Of a stretch of 35,272 nucleotides of DNA, positions 16,461 through 25,615 are shown one piece after another. Position 1 is the first letter of the stretch. Each line of letters begins with the position of its first letter. The DNA comes from Bacilli bacterium (GTDB lineage Bacteria > Bacillota_I > Bacilli_A > RFN20 > UBA1709). The notes beneath the pieces were generated by a model. It was given only the letters and a program-made list of their open reading frames with translations, ran no database searches and was not told the origin of the DNA. The stretch is from contig JAFTIF010000009.1 in assembly GCA_017457045.1 (NCBI GenBank), positions 1 through 35,272 of the forward strand, in the 5' to 3' direction. Made by a program: the position numbers and the translations under genes.

Positions 16461-16946
16461 TTATCCAACGATTGCTAATCCAATTACTGCACATGTAACA
16501 AAAGCAGCAACTAAACCAATTAATGCGCATAATATTTTTGGAGCTAACTTTGTGTATTTTTTGCTTGTAATTAATGCAGCCATTGAAAATCCACCACTAA
16601 TACCTCCGCCGATTGCACCGCCAACAACTGGTAAGATTTGACATAATTCTTTGCTACTACCCCATATAATAACTAAGATAAATGGTAAGAAAAATAAAAC
16701 ATATTCGTACCATTTTGATTTAGGAACAATTTCAAAAAATTCACCATCTAACTTAATTCTAGCTCCTGAAACAAAATTACCTTGCACTTCAAAATCAATA
16801 TTTTCACCATTTATATTTCCAATAAAGATATTTTTGCTTTTTTGACTTAATTTAACATCACCCAAAGTGATTTCTCTTTTTCCACTCCAAAAGTTTTCTT
16901 CATAGACAATTTGTCCATATTTCTCATTATTAACAATCTTTTTCAT
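16461..16946 (-). CDS. Membrane protein of unknown function, soluble N-terminus plus three helices
   Basis: 161 aa, not recognised. Residues 1-80 are polar and beta-strand-like, with short glycine-separated strands (ITLGDVKLSQKS, FIGNINGENIDFEVQG, ARIKLDGEFFEIVPKS). Then come hydrophobic segments at about 84-98, 104-128 (glycine-rich: VVGGAIGGGISGGFSMAAL) and 137-160. No signal peptide. It begins 18 bases after the DUF1295 gene, behind AGAGGAGAAG, so the two are likely co-transcribed and may act at the same membrane. Confidence 0.7.
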   Translation of the reverse strand: MKKIVNNEKYGQIVYEENFWSGKREITLGDVKLSQKSKNIFIGNINGENIDFEVQGNFVSGARIKLDGEFFEIVPKSKWYEYVLFFLPFILVIIWGSSKELCQILPVVGGAIGGGISGGFSMAALITSKKYTKLAPKILCALIGLVAAFVTCAVIGLAIVG

Positions 16947-16964
16947 ATTTCTTCTCCTCTTTTT

Positions 16965-17834
16965 CTATTTATTTTTTTTAAAAGGCAACAACATTCTTGT
17001 TTCCTTTTGATACTCACCAAAGTTTTCTTTATATTTTTTCATATGATTTTCAGCCATAGGAATTGAAATAAATAAGAACATTAAATGGTTAACTACCGCA
17101 CCAGTAATTACATAAACATTACTAAAATCAGGTAATAAATAAACAAGTGCTAAACCATACCAAAATAATATTTCACCTAAATAATTTGGATGTCTAGAAT
17201 ATCTCCATAGACCTACATTAATAATTTGATTTCTATCTGCTCTTTCTTTTTTAAACTTAGCCATATTTAAATCAGAAACTAATTCTAAAAAAGTTGCAAA
17301 TACCATAATTAATAAACCAGCTAGATTAAATACTTCAAATTGTTTTCCATCTAATAAATACATATATGCAGGAATAGATGCTAAGAAAACAACAATAGTA
17401 GGAAACATATGAATACCTAATAGATTTACTAACTGGAATAAAGAGCCCGTTTTTTCTTTAAGCATCTTGTAACGCCAATCAACATAGCTTATATCATCAA
17501 AGCCATGTGCAAAGTTAAATGTAAGTCTTACCGCCCAAAATAATATACAAAGTAAAAGTAAAATACTTCCGAAATTATAGGCACTTTTTGTAATCATAAT
17601 CGCTACATAAATAACTACTGTTTGAACTGACCAATAAGGATCATATACAGATGCACTTTTAAAGAAAACACCTGATAGCCAAACAAACACAGTTGCTATT
17701 GCATCTGCTATAAATAATCTCAAATAAACATCTAAACTTTCATTCAATAAATTAAAACTCAAATACCCTACTAATGCTGCTAAAACATAAACAACTAGTA
17801 AGATAAGTAGTCCTTGTACTTTTTTCTTACTCAT
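16965..17834 (-). CDS. DUF1295 membrane enzyme (steroid 5-alpha-reductase / isoprenylcysteine methyltransferase fold)
   Basis: 289 aa, about seven membrane helices. The C-terminal motif WRYSRHPNYLGEILFWYG (about 209-226) is the hallmark of DUF1295 and of the wider 5-alpha-reductase/ICMT-type membrane enzymes, binding NADPH or SAM at the helix ends; VYDPYWSVQ near residue 65 is also typical of DUF1295. Full length. GAGGTATTATT precedes the ATG and a TATAAT box lies at 17860-17865, so it probably has its own start although the ABC gene ends only 55 bases upstream. The substrate (fatty, isoprenoid or sterol-like) is unknown; steroid reduction is possible by fold only. Confidence 0.82.
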   Translation of the reverse strand: MSKKKVQGLLILLVVYVLAALVGYLSFNLLNESLDVYLRLFIADAIATVFVWLSGVFFKSASVYDPYWSVQTVVIYVAIMITKSAYNFGSILLLLCILFWAVRLTFNFAHGFDDISYVDWRYKMLKEKTGSLFQLVNLLGIHMFPTIVVFLASIPAYMYLLDGKQFEVFNLAGLLIMVFATFLELVSDLNMAKFKKERADRNQIINVGLWRYSRHPNYLGEILFWYGLALVYLLPDFSNVYVITGAVVNHLMFLFISIPMAENHMKKYKENFGEYQKETRMLLPFKKNK

Positions 17835-17889
17835 AATAATACCTCAAAATTCTAATACAATTATACAGCCTAAACATTAATAAGTCTAT

Positions 17890-20499
17890 TTATTCTTTTG
17901 CTTTGATAATATTTGTTGGCTTTAACTTTCTTAAATTTACAATCGGAATAATAAACGAGAAAATAACAATCAAAACTACCAAACAACTATTCATAATTAA
18001 ATGATCTTTATTAATAAATAACACATCAATATCTAGCATAAAATCATTAGGTGCTAATTCAATAAGTGATCTTATTAATACATCATTTGAAAAATCAATA
18101 AATACAAACGATCCAACTAAATACATTGCCACAATCAAAATCATCAACAAAACTATTTGAAAACCAAACACTAGAGTCAAATCTATATTTCTTGTTCCTA
18201 ATGCTTTTAAAATACCAATCTCATATTTTCTTTCCTTTATGAGCTTAATACCATAGTTAGCGATAATAAATAATGAACATGAACATAAACCTATAAAGAT
18301 AATACTAAAGAAATCGCTAAATACTCCAACAGCTTTAGTCATAGTCATTAGTGACAAAGCAATTACAGAGTTTGCAGTTAATCCATGTTCTTCTCCAACT
18401 TCAAAAATACTAGATACTTCAGAAATGTCATCAAAATATAGTTCTGATGTAAAAGTATTTATTCGTAAAAGTTCTTTATACAAATTATCTGAAAAATATA
18501 ATATAGGAGCTTTAATACTAGCAATTTTTACAGTTTTAGAATAAACGACATTAGTTCTATCTAAATCATAATAATACGAATAATTAAAAGTAACTTCATG
18601 AGGAGTAAATTGATCTAAAGTAGTAGAAGAATAATTAGTATCAAAAATCGAATTGTATAATGTGTGGCTCATTACAATTTCATTATCCTTTAAATTTAAT
18701 ATCGATCTAGTTAAAGCATTCTCTGCGTATCCTGAAATAGGATAAGTTCCACCATTATATACAAATACAGAATTACCAACTGGAGTCCATGTTCTTGTAT
18801 TTAATTCAATCAAATCATCAATAAAATTTGGATTAGTTGTATAACTTATTGAAAGATTTCTAATAATATCATCATAATATTCTCGATATTCTTTTGAAGA
18901 AGCTAACTCTAATAATTCTTCTTTAGTCATATCCACATCAAGCATTGAATCCATCAATGTTTGGTATTTTTCTTTGTATCCTGTTTCTATTATGCCATTA
19001 ATATAAGCATAAACATTTCTGTTCATACTTTTATGATGTCCTAAAATTGATTCAGGTGTTGGAAATATAGTAGGAGAATAAAATCTAATTGCATCCGCAC
19101 TATAATCTGTTATATATATTCCACCATCTTCAATCTTATCCGCTACATATGAGCATTTAAATTGACCAAATGTATCTTCTATATATTCTTCAGTCGTAAT
19201 TAATGTTCCACGTGTTCCATTATAATAAACATCGTTTGGATTAAACTTATTTATTATATGTGAATGTGCTAAAGATGTTTTACTTCCATAATCCAAGGTC
19301 AAATTAACTAAATTATAAATATTTCCTTCATAACCATTATCATAAAATGCTTGAATATCATCTTCTGTAACATTAATAATACAGCTTTTATTCACATTAA
19401 CATTTTCATCACTAACATCCGTTTTATTAAGAGCAACGCTTTTTTGATTAACATTCATTAATTCTTTTTCTATTACTTTAGATGAATCGAAAGTAACTAT
19501 TAATTCACACAACCCTAAAATAACGACTAAGCACGAAACAATAAATGAATAAACAAATAATCTAAGTAAATCTTTCTTAATAAATTTTCTCGAAAGTCTA
19601 AATATGTTTTTTAAAGAAATGTGAGGATTTTTTCTAGACTTTTTAAATTCTTTTATTTCAATTTCTTTTAAATTATTTGGGATAAATATATTATCTAATT
19701 GCTTGATTTTTTTAATCTTCCCTTGTGATAAAGATTCATTAATTCTTTCTACTTCGGAAGAAGAAAATTTCTTATGAACAGGTATAAAAAGTTCATCATC
19801 AACAATTGAAACTTCATCACTATACTCTGGGTTTCTAATATAATCATTAATAACCTTCCCATATGATAGTTCTAAAATTCTATCTGCATAATCTCTTGCA
19901 TCATTTAAATTATGAGAAACAATCATAACCAATCTAGTTTTAGATAATTTTTTTAATAAATCAAGAATTTGAGTAGTAGTTTTACTATCAAGGTTTCCTG
20001 TTGGCTCATCAGCTAAAATAATGCTAGGATCTTTAACTAAAGCACGTGCAATTGCTACACGTTGTTTTTCTCCTCCAGATAATTCTTTTGGATATCTATT
20101 TTCATACCCTTCTAAGCCGACATCTTTTAATGCTCCTAAAATTTTGTCACGATCTTCAATATCTTGGAGCTGCAATGAAATAGCAATATTATCAAAAATA
20201 GTTAATTCATCAATTAAATGGAAATCTTGGAATATATATCCAATCATTGAATTCCTATAATTAACATAATCATTATTTTTATACATACTTAAAGAATGGC
20301 CATTTACGCTAACATCACCTGAAGTAATGCTATCTAATCCACCAATTAATCCTAAAAGAGTTGTTTTTCCACTTCCACTTTTTCCAATAATAAAAACAAA
20401 ACCTTTATCATCTAGAGTAAAAGAAACATTATCTAACGCAATGCACTTATCTTTTTTCTTGCTTTTATAAACTTTTGTTAAATTCGACACTTTAATCAT
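17890..20499 (-). CDS. ABC transporter, ATPase fused to FtsX-type permease (MacB-like)
   Basis: 869 aa from the preferred start. The N-terminal ATPase (about 1-225) has Walker [10 protein letters not shown], signature ELSGGEKQR, Walker [13 protein letters not shown] and VSHN, all intact and of the MacB/LolD type. A linker of about 90 residues leads to membrane helix 1 (about 308-328), a large outside domain (about 345-700) and three C-terminal helices with the FtsX/MacB core ([23 protein letters not shown] split across a helix end). Such fusions expel peptides, lipids or antimicrobials, or signal to the wall; no two-component system is adjacent. A GTG nine bases further upstream is in frame, but TAGGTG spaced 8 bases favours the ATG at 20499. 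Confidence 0.88.
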   Translation of the reverse strand: MIKVSNLTKVYKSKKKDKCIALDNVSFTLDDKGFVFIIGKSGSGKTTLLGLIGGLDSITSGDVSVNGHSLSMYKNNDYVNYRNSMIGYIFQDFHLIDELTIFDNIAISLQLQDIEDRDKILGALKDVGLEGYENRYPKELSGGEKQRVAIARALVKDPSIILADEPTGNLDSKTTTQILDLLKKLSKTRLVMIVSHNLNDARDYADRILELSYGKVINDYIRNPEYSDEVSIVDDELFIPVHKKFSSSEVERINESLSQGKIKKIKQLDNIFIPNNLKEIEIKEFKKSRKNPHISLKNIFRLSRKFIKKDLLRLFVYSFIVSCLVVILGLCELIVTFDSSKVIEKELMNVNQKSVALNKTDVSDENVNVNKSCIINVTEDDIQAFYDNGYEGNIYNLVNLTLDYGSKTSLAHSHIINKFNPNDVYYNGTRGTLITTEEYIEDTFGQFKCSYVADKIEDGGIYITDYSADAIRFYSPTIFPTPESILGHHKSMNRNVYAYINGIIETGYKEKYQTLMDSMLDVDMTKEELLELASSKEYREYYDDIIRNLSISYTTNPNFIDDLIELNTRTWTPVGNSVFVYNGGTYPISGYAENALTRSILNLKDNEIVMSHTLYNSIFDTNYSSTTLDQFTPHEVTFNYSYYYDLDRTNVVYSKTVKIASIKAPILYFSDNLYKELLRINTFTSELYFDDISEVSSIFEVGEEHGLTANSVIALSLMTMTKAVGVFSDFFSIIFIGLCSCSLFIIANYGIKLIKERKYEIGILKALGTRNIDLTLVFGFQIVLLMILIVAMYLVGSFVFIDFSNDVLIRSLIELAPNDFMLDIDVLFINKDHLIMNSCLVVLIVIFSFIIPIVNLRKLKPTNIIKAKE

Positions 20500-20589
20500 A
20501 AGCAACACCTACTAATAATCAATTCTATTTATAAGTATATCATATTGCAAAAAAATATTATCTAAAAAAATAATGTTTTTTATCTTAAT

Positions 20590-20613
20590 AAAAAAGCAAT
20601 GAATTATCATTGC
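20590..20613 (-). terminator. Terminator of the lipid-redox operon
   Basis: GCAATGA/TCATTGC (20596-20602/20607-20613), loop of four, then on the minus strand TTTTTTATT. It lies 12 bases after the YhhN stop. Confidence 0.75.
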
Positions 20614-20624
20614 CTTTTTTCTTT

Positions 20625-21284
20625 TTATAATCCCATGCTTAATACAATTAATAATAAGCCAATAAAGTAGAAGAAACTATTGCTTCTTGTAATCCATTTA
20701 TGTCCAGGGAAAATGAATTTATCTGTTGTTAAAATAAAGTCAGAAATCATAAACATTAATGATCCTAATCCACAAACAAATCCTGCTGTAGTTGGAACTA
20801 GAATCATTGCTCCTAAACCACAAATACCATGCATACTAATTGATGCTAAATAGAATGACATAGAGAATTTCATTTTTCCAAATTTAAAGACTTTAGGGAA
20901 TTTATTTGAGCAAATAATAAATGCTGCATAAATAACAAACCAAATAACAAATAGAAACCAATAATCAGCAAATGCTAAACCTGTTTTTTCATATAATGCT
21001 AAATAGTAAATAATAAAGCAAACATTACCTCCTAAGAAGAAATCTCCACCTCTATTTAAATCAAACACTAAGAAGATATCTCCTAAGAATGCTAAGAATA
21101 ATGCTCCCATTAAAATAGCTTCTATACTTTGTAATCCGAAATCTTGAAATTTAATAATAGCATATACCATGTACATTACAGCCATGATATATTTATTAAT
21201 TGCTCTATATTTAATATTTTTACCAACTCTTGTTACGAAATAGCAACATAGAAATAAACAATAAATAATAATAAATGGAATCAT
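20625..21284 (-). CDS. YhhN/TMEM86-family membrane protein (lysoplasmalogenase-like)
   Basis: 219 aa, about eight membrane helices. The family's conserved acidic pair is present: FLGDIFLVFD (about 65-74) and LMFMISDFIL (about 176-185). Characterised relatives (human TMEM86B, Legionella lysoplasmalogenase) cleave the vinyl-ether bond of lysoplasmalogens; many bacterial YhhN proteins have not been tested. It is the last gene of a four-gene operon, 1 base after the reductase stop, with a terminator behind it. Here it points to an ether-lipid or lyso-lipid turnover step; that is inference from family and neighbours. Confidence 0.82.
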   Translation of the reverse strand: MIPFIIIYCLFLCCYFVTRVGKNIKYRAINKYIMAVMYMVYAIIKFQDFGLQSIEAILMGALFLAFLGDIFLVFDLNRGGDFFLGGNVCFIIYYLALYEKTGLAFADYWFLFVIWFVIYAAFIICSNKFPKVFKFGKMKFSMSFYLASISMHGICGLGAMILVPTTAGFVCGLGSLMFMISDFILTTDKFIFPGHKWITRSNSFFYFIGLLLIVLSMGL

Positions 21285-21285
21285 A

Positions 21286-22446
21286 CTATAACAACTCTCC
21301 TCCTACAAATGGTGGCACATCAATTTCCATATCACTATCAGGATATGTACAGCATGGATGTAAGAAACCAAACTTTAAGTCTGCAGCTCTTCTTGAATCA
21401 TATTTTTCAGGGATTGTGCATTCGCCTTTTACTAATCTACTATGGCAATAACCACAACTACCTGATTTACATCTAACAGGTGCTGGAAGTCCAGCTCTTT
21501 CCATCGCAGCAATTAATGTTTCGTTTTGATAAGCATCAATTACATATACTTTATCACGCATATGAACTGTTAATTTAAATGTCTTAGGTTCTTCAAATAC
21601 TCTATTACCTACTGAGTTATGTTCTTGACGAATGCTATATTTATCTACGCCTAATGCGATGAATTCACCTTTAACAAAGTTATACATTGCATCTGGACCA
21701 CACATAAATACATTATATTTTTCAGGAACATATTTACTGATTAATTCTTTTGTAATAAATCCGTGTTCATATCCTTCAGCTTCTTCATGTGATAAAACAG
21801 GAATTACTTTTACTTTATCGTGTTTTACTGAATCTAAATCAATTAATAAATCGCTTCTTGTTCTTACTCCATAGAATACGATTAAGTTAAAGTCATCTGA
21901 TCCTTCAACGATTGATTTAATCATTGAAATAAATGGTGTAATGCCACTACCACCTGCGATTGCAACAATTGTATTACAATCTCTTAAATCATCATAATAG
22001 AAGTCACCAGTTGGTTCACCCACTACTACTTTATCTCCAACTTTAGCTTCTTCTAATAAGTATGTTGAGAATAAACCTGCTTTTTGAACAGTTACTTCTA
22101 AAATACCTTCCATAGCTTGATATGGAGATGATGAAATAGAATATGGTCTAGTTACAAATGATTCACCAACTTTTGCAGATAATGTAATAAATTGACCTGC
22201 TCTAAAATATGGAAATCTTCCATTTTCGCTTGTTGATTTTAAAGTAATAACTTTGCAGTTTCTACCTACTTCTTTAGTTGCGATAATTTCTGCTGGAATA
22301 ACATTAGGGTGTAATGATTTTGATAATTCATTTACAGCATATGTTTTTGGAAGTGGTGTAGCTGGTGTATTATCAATAATTTTACGACGATCGTTTACCA
22401 TCTCTTGGAAACGTTTGATATCATCTGGATATTTTGAGAATAGCAT
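21286..22446 (-). CDS. Flavodoxin/ferredoxin-NADP reductase fused to a [2Fe-2S] ferredoxin domain
   Basis: 386 aa from the preferred start. Modular electron carrier: residues about 55-155 bind FAD (TRPYSISSSP), about 160-270 bind NAD(P) (VAIAGGSGITPFISM; MCGPDAMY), and about 285-380 form a plant-type [2Fe-2S] ferredoxin with CKSGSCGYCHSRL and the last Cys in FLHPCC. The order FAD-NAD-ferredoxin matches the phthalate-dioxygenase-reductase/Hcr-like class, which hands electrons to a partner enzyme. GGAGGGTGAATAAG precedes the ATG at 22446, one base past the stop of the flavoprotein; an ATG 21 bases upstream is less likely because it would overlap. The partner is probably the adjacent flavoprotein. 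Confidence 0.92.
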   Translation of the reverse strand: MLFSKYPDDIKRFQEMVNDRRKIIDNTPATPLPKTYAVNELSKSLHPNVIPAEIIATKEVGRNCKVITLKSTSENGRFPYFRAGQFITLSAKVGESFVTRPYSISSSPYQAMEGILEVTVQKAGLFSTYLLEEAKVGDKVVVGEPTGDFYYDDLRDCNTIVAIAGGSGITPFISMIKSIVEGSDDFNLIVFYGVRTRSDLLIDLDSVKHDKVKVIPVLSHEEAEGYEHGFITKELISKYVPEKYNVFMCGPDAMYNFVKGEFIALGVDKYSIRQEHNSVGNRVFEEPKTFKLTVHMRDKVYVIDAYQNETLIAAMERAGLPAPVRCKSGSCGYCHSRLVKGECTIPEKYDSRRAADLKFGFLHPCCTYPDSDMEIDVPPFVGGELL

Positions 22447-22447
22447 C

Positions 22448-23980
22448 TTATTCACCCTCCTTTTCAATATCTTTTAATGTTCTGCCACCTTCGTTAGCAC
22501 CTGATTTATATGAACTTGGGAAACCTAATAATCTTTCACCATAACCGCCACCAATTCTTAAACCCGGAACGAATCTATCTTCTTCAATCATCATGATTCT
22601 ATTTAATAGACCGTCTCTTGGTAATGATTCATAAGCATAAATAACACCTTGTGGATGACCACAGTATCTAGCATATGTTTGAGGTGTAGCTACTGCAATT
22701 TCTTCGATGTGTTCTTGTAAGCTTACGCCAACTGCTTTTTCAAATCTTTCTAACATTCTTTTTGCAATAACATTTTTAAATTTATAGTATTCTTCTTCTT
22801 TAACATCTTTCCAAACATCTTTTGTAAATAATGTTGTTGAATACATAATTGTTGTTCCTTTTGGAGAACAATTTGGATCAGCATTATTTAATACACATGT
22901 TGCTTGACCATAGTTTTCATGCATTGTTTCCATTGATTTATACATTTCAACATTGTCACTTGAATCATATACAAAATAGTTATGATCTGTTAAACCTAAT
23001 TCTTCAGGTGATTTATTGAATGCATAGAATGCTGTAAATCCTCTACCAGCTAATTTACGTGAATTAGTTAATTTTAAAGCTCTTTCTGGAACAGCTTTTT
23101 CATCTAATAAACGACCATATACAACGTGTGGTGAACAGTTAGCAACAACGTGTCTTGTTTCAACTTCACTACCATCTGCAAGTCTTACTCCACATACGTG
23201 TCCATTTTCATCTGTTAAAATTTTTGTAACTTCTGTATTAAACCAGATATCTCCACCTAATTCATGGATTCTTGTTTCAAATGCTAATGATAATTCGTGT
23301 GATTTAAGTGTTGGGATAGCTGCACCACCCGAAATATAACTATAAATCATATTTGCATAGTGTAAGAAACTTAAATTGTTTCCATCAGCACCTAAATAGC
23401 ACCAATAAGCGTTTAAGTTATCAACGATAATTTGTGGATAGCCTAATGCTTCGAATGCTTCATTAACTGTGTATGAAGCACATCTCATGTAATCTGGATA
23501 TTTTTCCATCATTACTTTTGGGTCTGGTCTTCCTTTGCTTACTCCTAAATAGTTCATAGCATCTCTGATTTGTTGGCAAAGTTCAAAGAAATGTCTAATA
23601 TATTTTTCTCCTTCTGGGTGTAATGCATTATTTGCTTTTGCAAATTCATCACAGCCAAATGGCATTGTAAAGTCATAACCTTCTTTTAAAGAAATTAAGC
23701 GATAAGCATCTTTTAATTGAATCCAATCAATTTTGTCACTTACTCCTAATTCATCAAATAAGACTCTTATACTACCAGGATTTTCTACAGTACCAATACC
23801 GTTAAATTCATGCAAAGATGCTTCAAATTCAAATCTACCGCGAACAAAGCTTGTTGCAAAACCACCTGGAATATTATGTTTTTCACATACTAAACAAGTT
23901 TTTCCTGCATTTAAAATCTTTGTTGCAGCAGCTAATCCACCATTTCCAGCACCAATAACTACTACATCATATTTTCTCAT
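22448..23980 (-). CDS. CrtI/RetSat-like FAD-dependent oxidoreductase
   Basis: 510 aa. Residues 4-40 form a dinucleotide fold (VVVIGAGNGGLAAA, GAGNGG at 10-15; Glu34 in CEKHNIPGG), with the phytoene-desaturase-type second motif GGFATSF. The central and C-terminal parts follow the CrtI, CrtISO and RetSat layout: WFNTEVTKILTDENG, HVVANCSPHVVYG, and a FAD-closing GLRIGGGYG. Family members desaturate, isomerise or saturate C=C bonds in isoprenoids or retinoids. No carotenoid genes are near. Tight coupling to a reductase with a ferredoxin domain suggests an enzyme supplied with electrons (a saturase or isomerase) rather than an oxygen-using desaturase. The natural substrate is unknown. Confidence 0.82.
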   Translation of the reverse strand: MRKYDVVVIGAGNGGLAAATKILNAGKTCLVCEKHNIPGGFATSFVRGRFEFEASLHEFNGIGTVENPGSIRVLFDELGVSDKIDWIQLKDAYRLISLKEGYDFTMPFGCDEFAKANNALHPEGEKYIRHFFELCQQIRDAMNYLGVSKGRPDPKVMMEKYPDYMRCASYTVNEAFEALGYPQIIVDNLNAYWCYLGADGNNLSFLHYANMIYSYISGGAAIPTLKSHELSLAFETRIHELGGDIWFNTEVTKILTDENGHVCGVRLADGSEVETRHVVANCSPHVVYGRLLDEKAVPERALKLTNSRKLAGRGFTAFYAFNKSPEELGLTDHNYFVYDSSDNVEMYKSMETMHENYGQATCVLNNADPNCSPKGTTIMYSTTLFTKDVWKDVKEEEYYKFKNVIAKRMLERFEKAVGVSLQEHIEEIAVATPQTYARYCGHPQGVIYAYESLPRDGLLNRIMMIEEDRFVPGLRIGGGYGERLLGFPSSYKSGANEGGRTLKDIEKEGE

Positions 23981-23995
23981 ATTTGTAACCCTTTC

Positions 23996-24856
23996 TTATT
24001 TTTCTGGAACTTCAACTGTATATGAAGTTACATTTGGTACTACTTCACCATCGATTTGTAATGAACATGGTTGATCAAACTTAACTTCAACTTTTTTACC
24101 AACTTTTGTTGTTACCCAGTCAGTTTTCTTAATGTGTTCACCTTTATTTAATGAAGGGAAACGTAATAATGTACCAAGTCTGCTTCTTTTATATAAAGCA
24201 ACTACTGATACTCTATGTTCTTCATCAAATCTATCTTGTAATGGAGCAACCATTAAGCCACCACCATAGTATCTACCTTTCATTGTTGATGCTAACCAAA
24301 CATGATCATATTCACTTGTTTCACCATCAACTGTAACTGTAGCGTGTTTTAATTTATATCCACCTAATAATAATTTAATAGCAATATTTGTATAATTAAT
24401 TTTCTTAGTGCTATTTGAAGCTCTAATTTCCTCACCAACTCTACATGTTTCACCATCTAAACCGTAACCAATACCATTAATAAATCTTCTTGTAATACCA
24501 TTTACATGAATAATTGGTAAATTAGTAATAAATTTATTAAGTGGAATCATGCCTAATTCATTAGCGTGTTCTTTATTATCACGATAAAAGTCGTTTCCTG
24601 ATCCACTCTTTACATAGTAGCAATTATTTTTTACTTCAATTTCTGCAACATCGTTTGCAAAATGATGTAATGTTCCATCGCCACCTGCAACAATAATTTC
24701 ATCTTCAGGATTTAATCCTAAAACAAAACCTTTCATGTCTTTTGTTTCCAAAACGTTTACAAAAGTGACTTCTTCATTTAAACATTTTGCCCATTCTCTT
24801 GCGTCTTGTTCTCCACAACAATTGTTAGCTTTTGGGTTCATTAGCACGTATTTCAT
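23996..24856 (-). CDS. Diacylglycerol kinase-like lipid kinase
   Basis: 286 aa. ATP-dependent kinase of the DagK/YegS/sphingosine-kinase group that phosphorylates a lipid hydroxyl at the membrane surface. The nucleotide loop VAGGDGTLHHFAND (GGDGT at 58-62) is intact, followed by GSGNDFYRD (84-92) and, near the C-terminus, the small beta domain ending in QIDGEVV. Full length. It is the first gene of the cassette, preceded by GGGAGG, and the flavoprotein starts 15 bases after its stop. The lipid may be diacylglycerol or another long-chain alcohol. Confidence 0.88.
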   Translation of the reverse strand: MKYVLMNPKANNCCGEQDAREWAKCLNEEVTFVNVLETKDMKGFVLGLNPEDEIIVAGGDGTLHHFANDVAEIEVKNNCYYVKSGSGNDFYRDNKEHANELGMIPLNKFITNLPIIHVNGITRRFINGIGYGLDGETCRVGEEIRASNSTKKINYTNIAIKLLLGGYKLKHATVTVDGETSEYDHVWLASTMKGRYYGGGLMVAPLQDRFDEEHRVSVVALYKRSRLGTLLRFPSLNKGEHIKKTDWVTTKVGKKVEVKFDQPCSLQIDGEVVPNVTSYTVEVPEK

Positions 24857-24926
24857 AATAAAAATCCTCCCTTAATACTGCTTAAAAATATTTTATTTTA
24901 ATTATAAATTGTGTCTTGTTAATTTT

Positions 24927-24955
24927 ATTATAGAATAACAATTTGAAAGTTTCAA
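24927..24955 (-). promoter_or_regulatory. Promoter of the lipid-redox operon with palindrome over the -35 box
   Basis: Minus strand TTGAAA (24950-24955), 17 bases, TATAAT (24927-24932). The -35 box is one arm of a perfect palindrome TTGAAAGTTTCAA (24943-24955), and an AACAATT half site like those before the TetR gene lies at 24937-24943. Both are candidate binding sites for the neighbouring TetR protein. Confidence 0.6.
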
Positions 24956-24956
24956 T

Positions 24957-24994
24957 ACAAAAAAGGGACAAATTTGCATTTTTGTCCCTTTTTT
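24957..24994 (-). terminator. Terminator of the TetR gene
   Basis: AAAAGGGACAAA pairs with TTTGTCCCTTTT across 24959-24994 around an AATGCAAA-like loop; T-run on the minus strand. It separates the TetR transcript from the downstream cassette promoter and overlaps the TetR stop codon. Confidence 0.8.
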
Positions 24995-25533
24995 TATTCT
25001 GTTATAGGTTTTGCCATCAATCTTACGATAAGTTCAGCTAATTCATCAATAGACTTATCATATCCATTTCTATGCCAGTTTATTACTAACCCCATAAGAC
25101 CTGATAAGTTAAAATATAGTACTGAATAACCATCTTTAATATCATGATATCCAAGTTTCATTTTTAAATGATCATTCTCTAAAACATAAACTAATAGTCT
25201 TTCTAAAAACAATTCACTGAAACCATTTTTTATAATCGCTGAAAGAAGTTCATCTTGTTCTTTCATAAATCCTAATACTGCGACTAATCTAATTCTATCA
25301 AACTTTTCTTGGGCTTTAACAAATTCTCCGACTCTATGATCTAATAAAGCTTGAAGAGTTCCTAACTTGTTTGAATAATGACGGTAAAATATTCTTCTTG
25401 TAACACCAGCTTTTTCACATAAATCTACAACCGTAATATCTTCAAATAGTCTTGTTTGCATATATTCTAAAAGGACGTTTTCAATCTTATATTGTTGATT
25501 TCTTCCTTTTTCTGTCTTACTAATTACATACAT
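24994..25533 (-). CDS. TetR-family transcriptional regulator
   Basis: 179 aa. The N-terminal helix-turn-helix is clear: FEDITVVDLCEKAGVTRRIFYRHYSNKLG spans about 33-61 with the recognition helix RRIFYRHY. The rest is an all-helical ligand and dimer domain of the TetR_C type common in Firmicutes (FYRHYSNK subgroup). AGAAGGGCG precedes the ATG. It sits directly upstream of the lipid-redox operon on the same strand but has its own terminator, so it is a separate unit. It probably represses the cassette in response to a lipid-like ligand; this rests on position and shared half sites. Confidence 0.88.
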   Translation of the reverse strand: MYVISKTEKGRNQQYKIENVLLEYMQTRLFEDITVVDLCEKAGVTRRIFYRHYSNKLGTLQALLDHRVGEFVKAQEKFDRIRLVAVLGFMKEQDELLSAIIKNGFSELFLERLLVYVLENDHLKMKLGYHDIKDGYSVLYFNLSGLMGLVINWHRNGYDKSIDELAELIVRLMAKPITE

Positions 25534-25552
25534 AAAACGCCCTTCTTTCTAT

Positions 25553-25595
25553 AATTGTTAGTTTAATTTATAAATAGCGATTTGTCAAACAATTA
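25553..25595 (-). promoter_or_regulatory. Promoter and inverted repeat before the TetR gene
   Basis: Minus strand TTGACA (25583-25588), 17 bases, TAAACT (25560-25565). The promoter is flanked by inverted arms AATTGTT (25553-25559) and AACAATT (25588-25594), a spaced pair that could be autoregulatory. The 7-mer is AT-rich, so chance is a real alternative. Confidence 0.4.
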
Positions 25596-25615
25596 AAAAG
25601 GGACTTTCATCCCTT
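25594..25615 (-). terminator. Terminator of the pectate-lyase-like gene
   Basis: AAGGGA/TCCCTT (25598-25603/25610-25615), followed by TTTTTAATT on the minus strand; overlaps the stop codon. Confidence 0.65.

Noticed and set aside
10522..17834. Short-chain dehydrogenase and DUF1295 enzyme as a steroid or bile-acid pathway
   Set aside because: They lie 6 kb apart in separate transcripts, with no other bile-acid genes; the motifs do not specify a steroid substrate.
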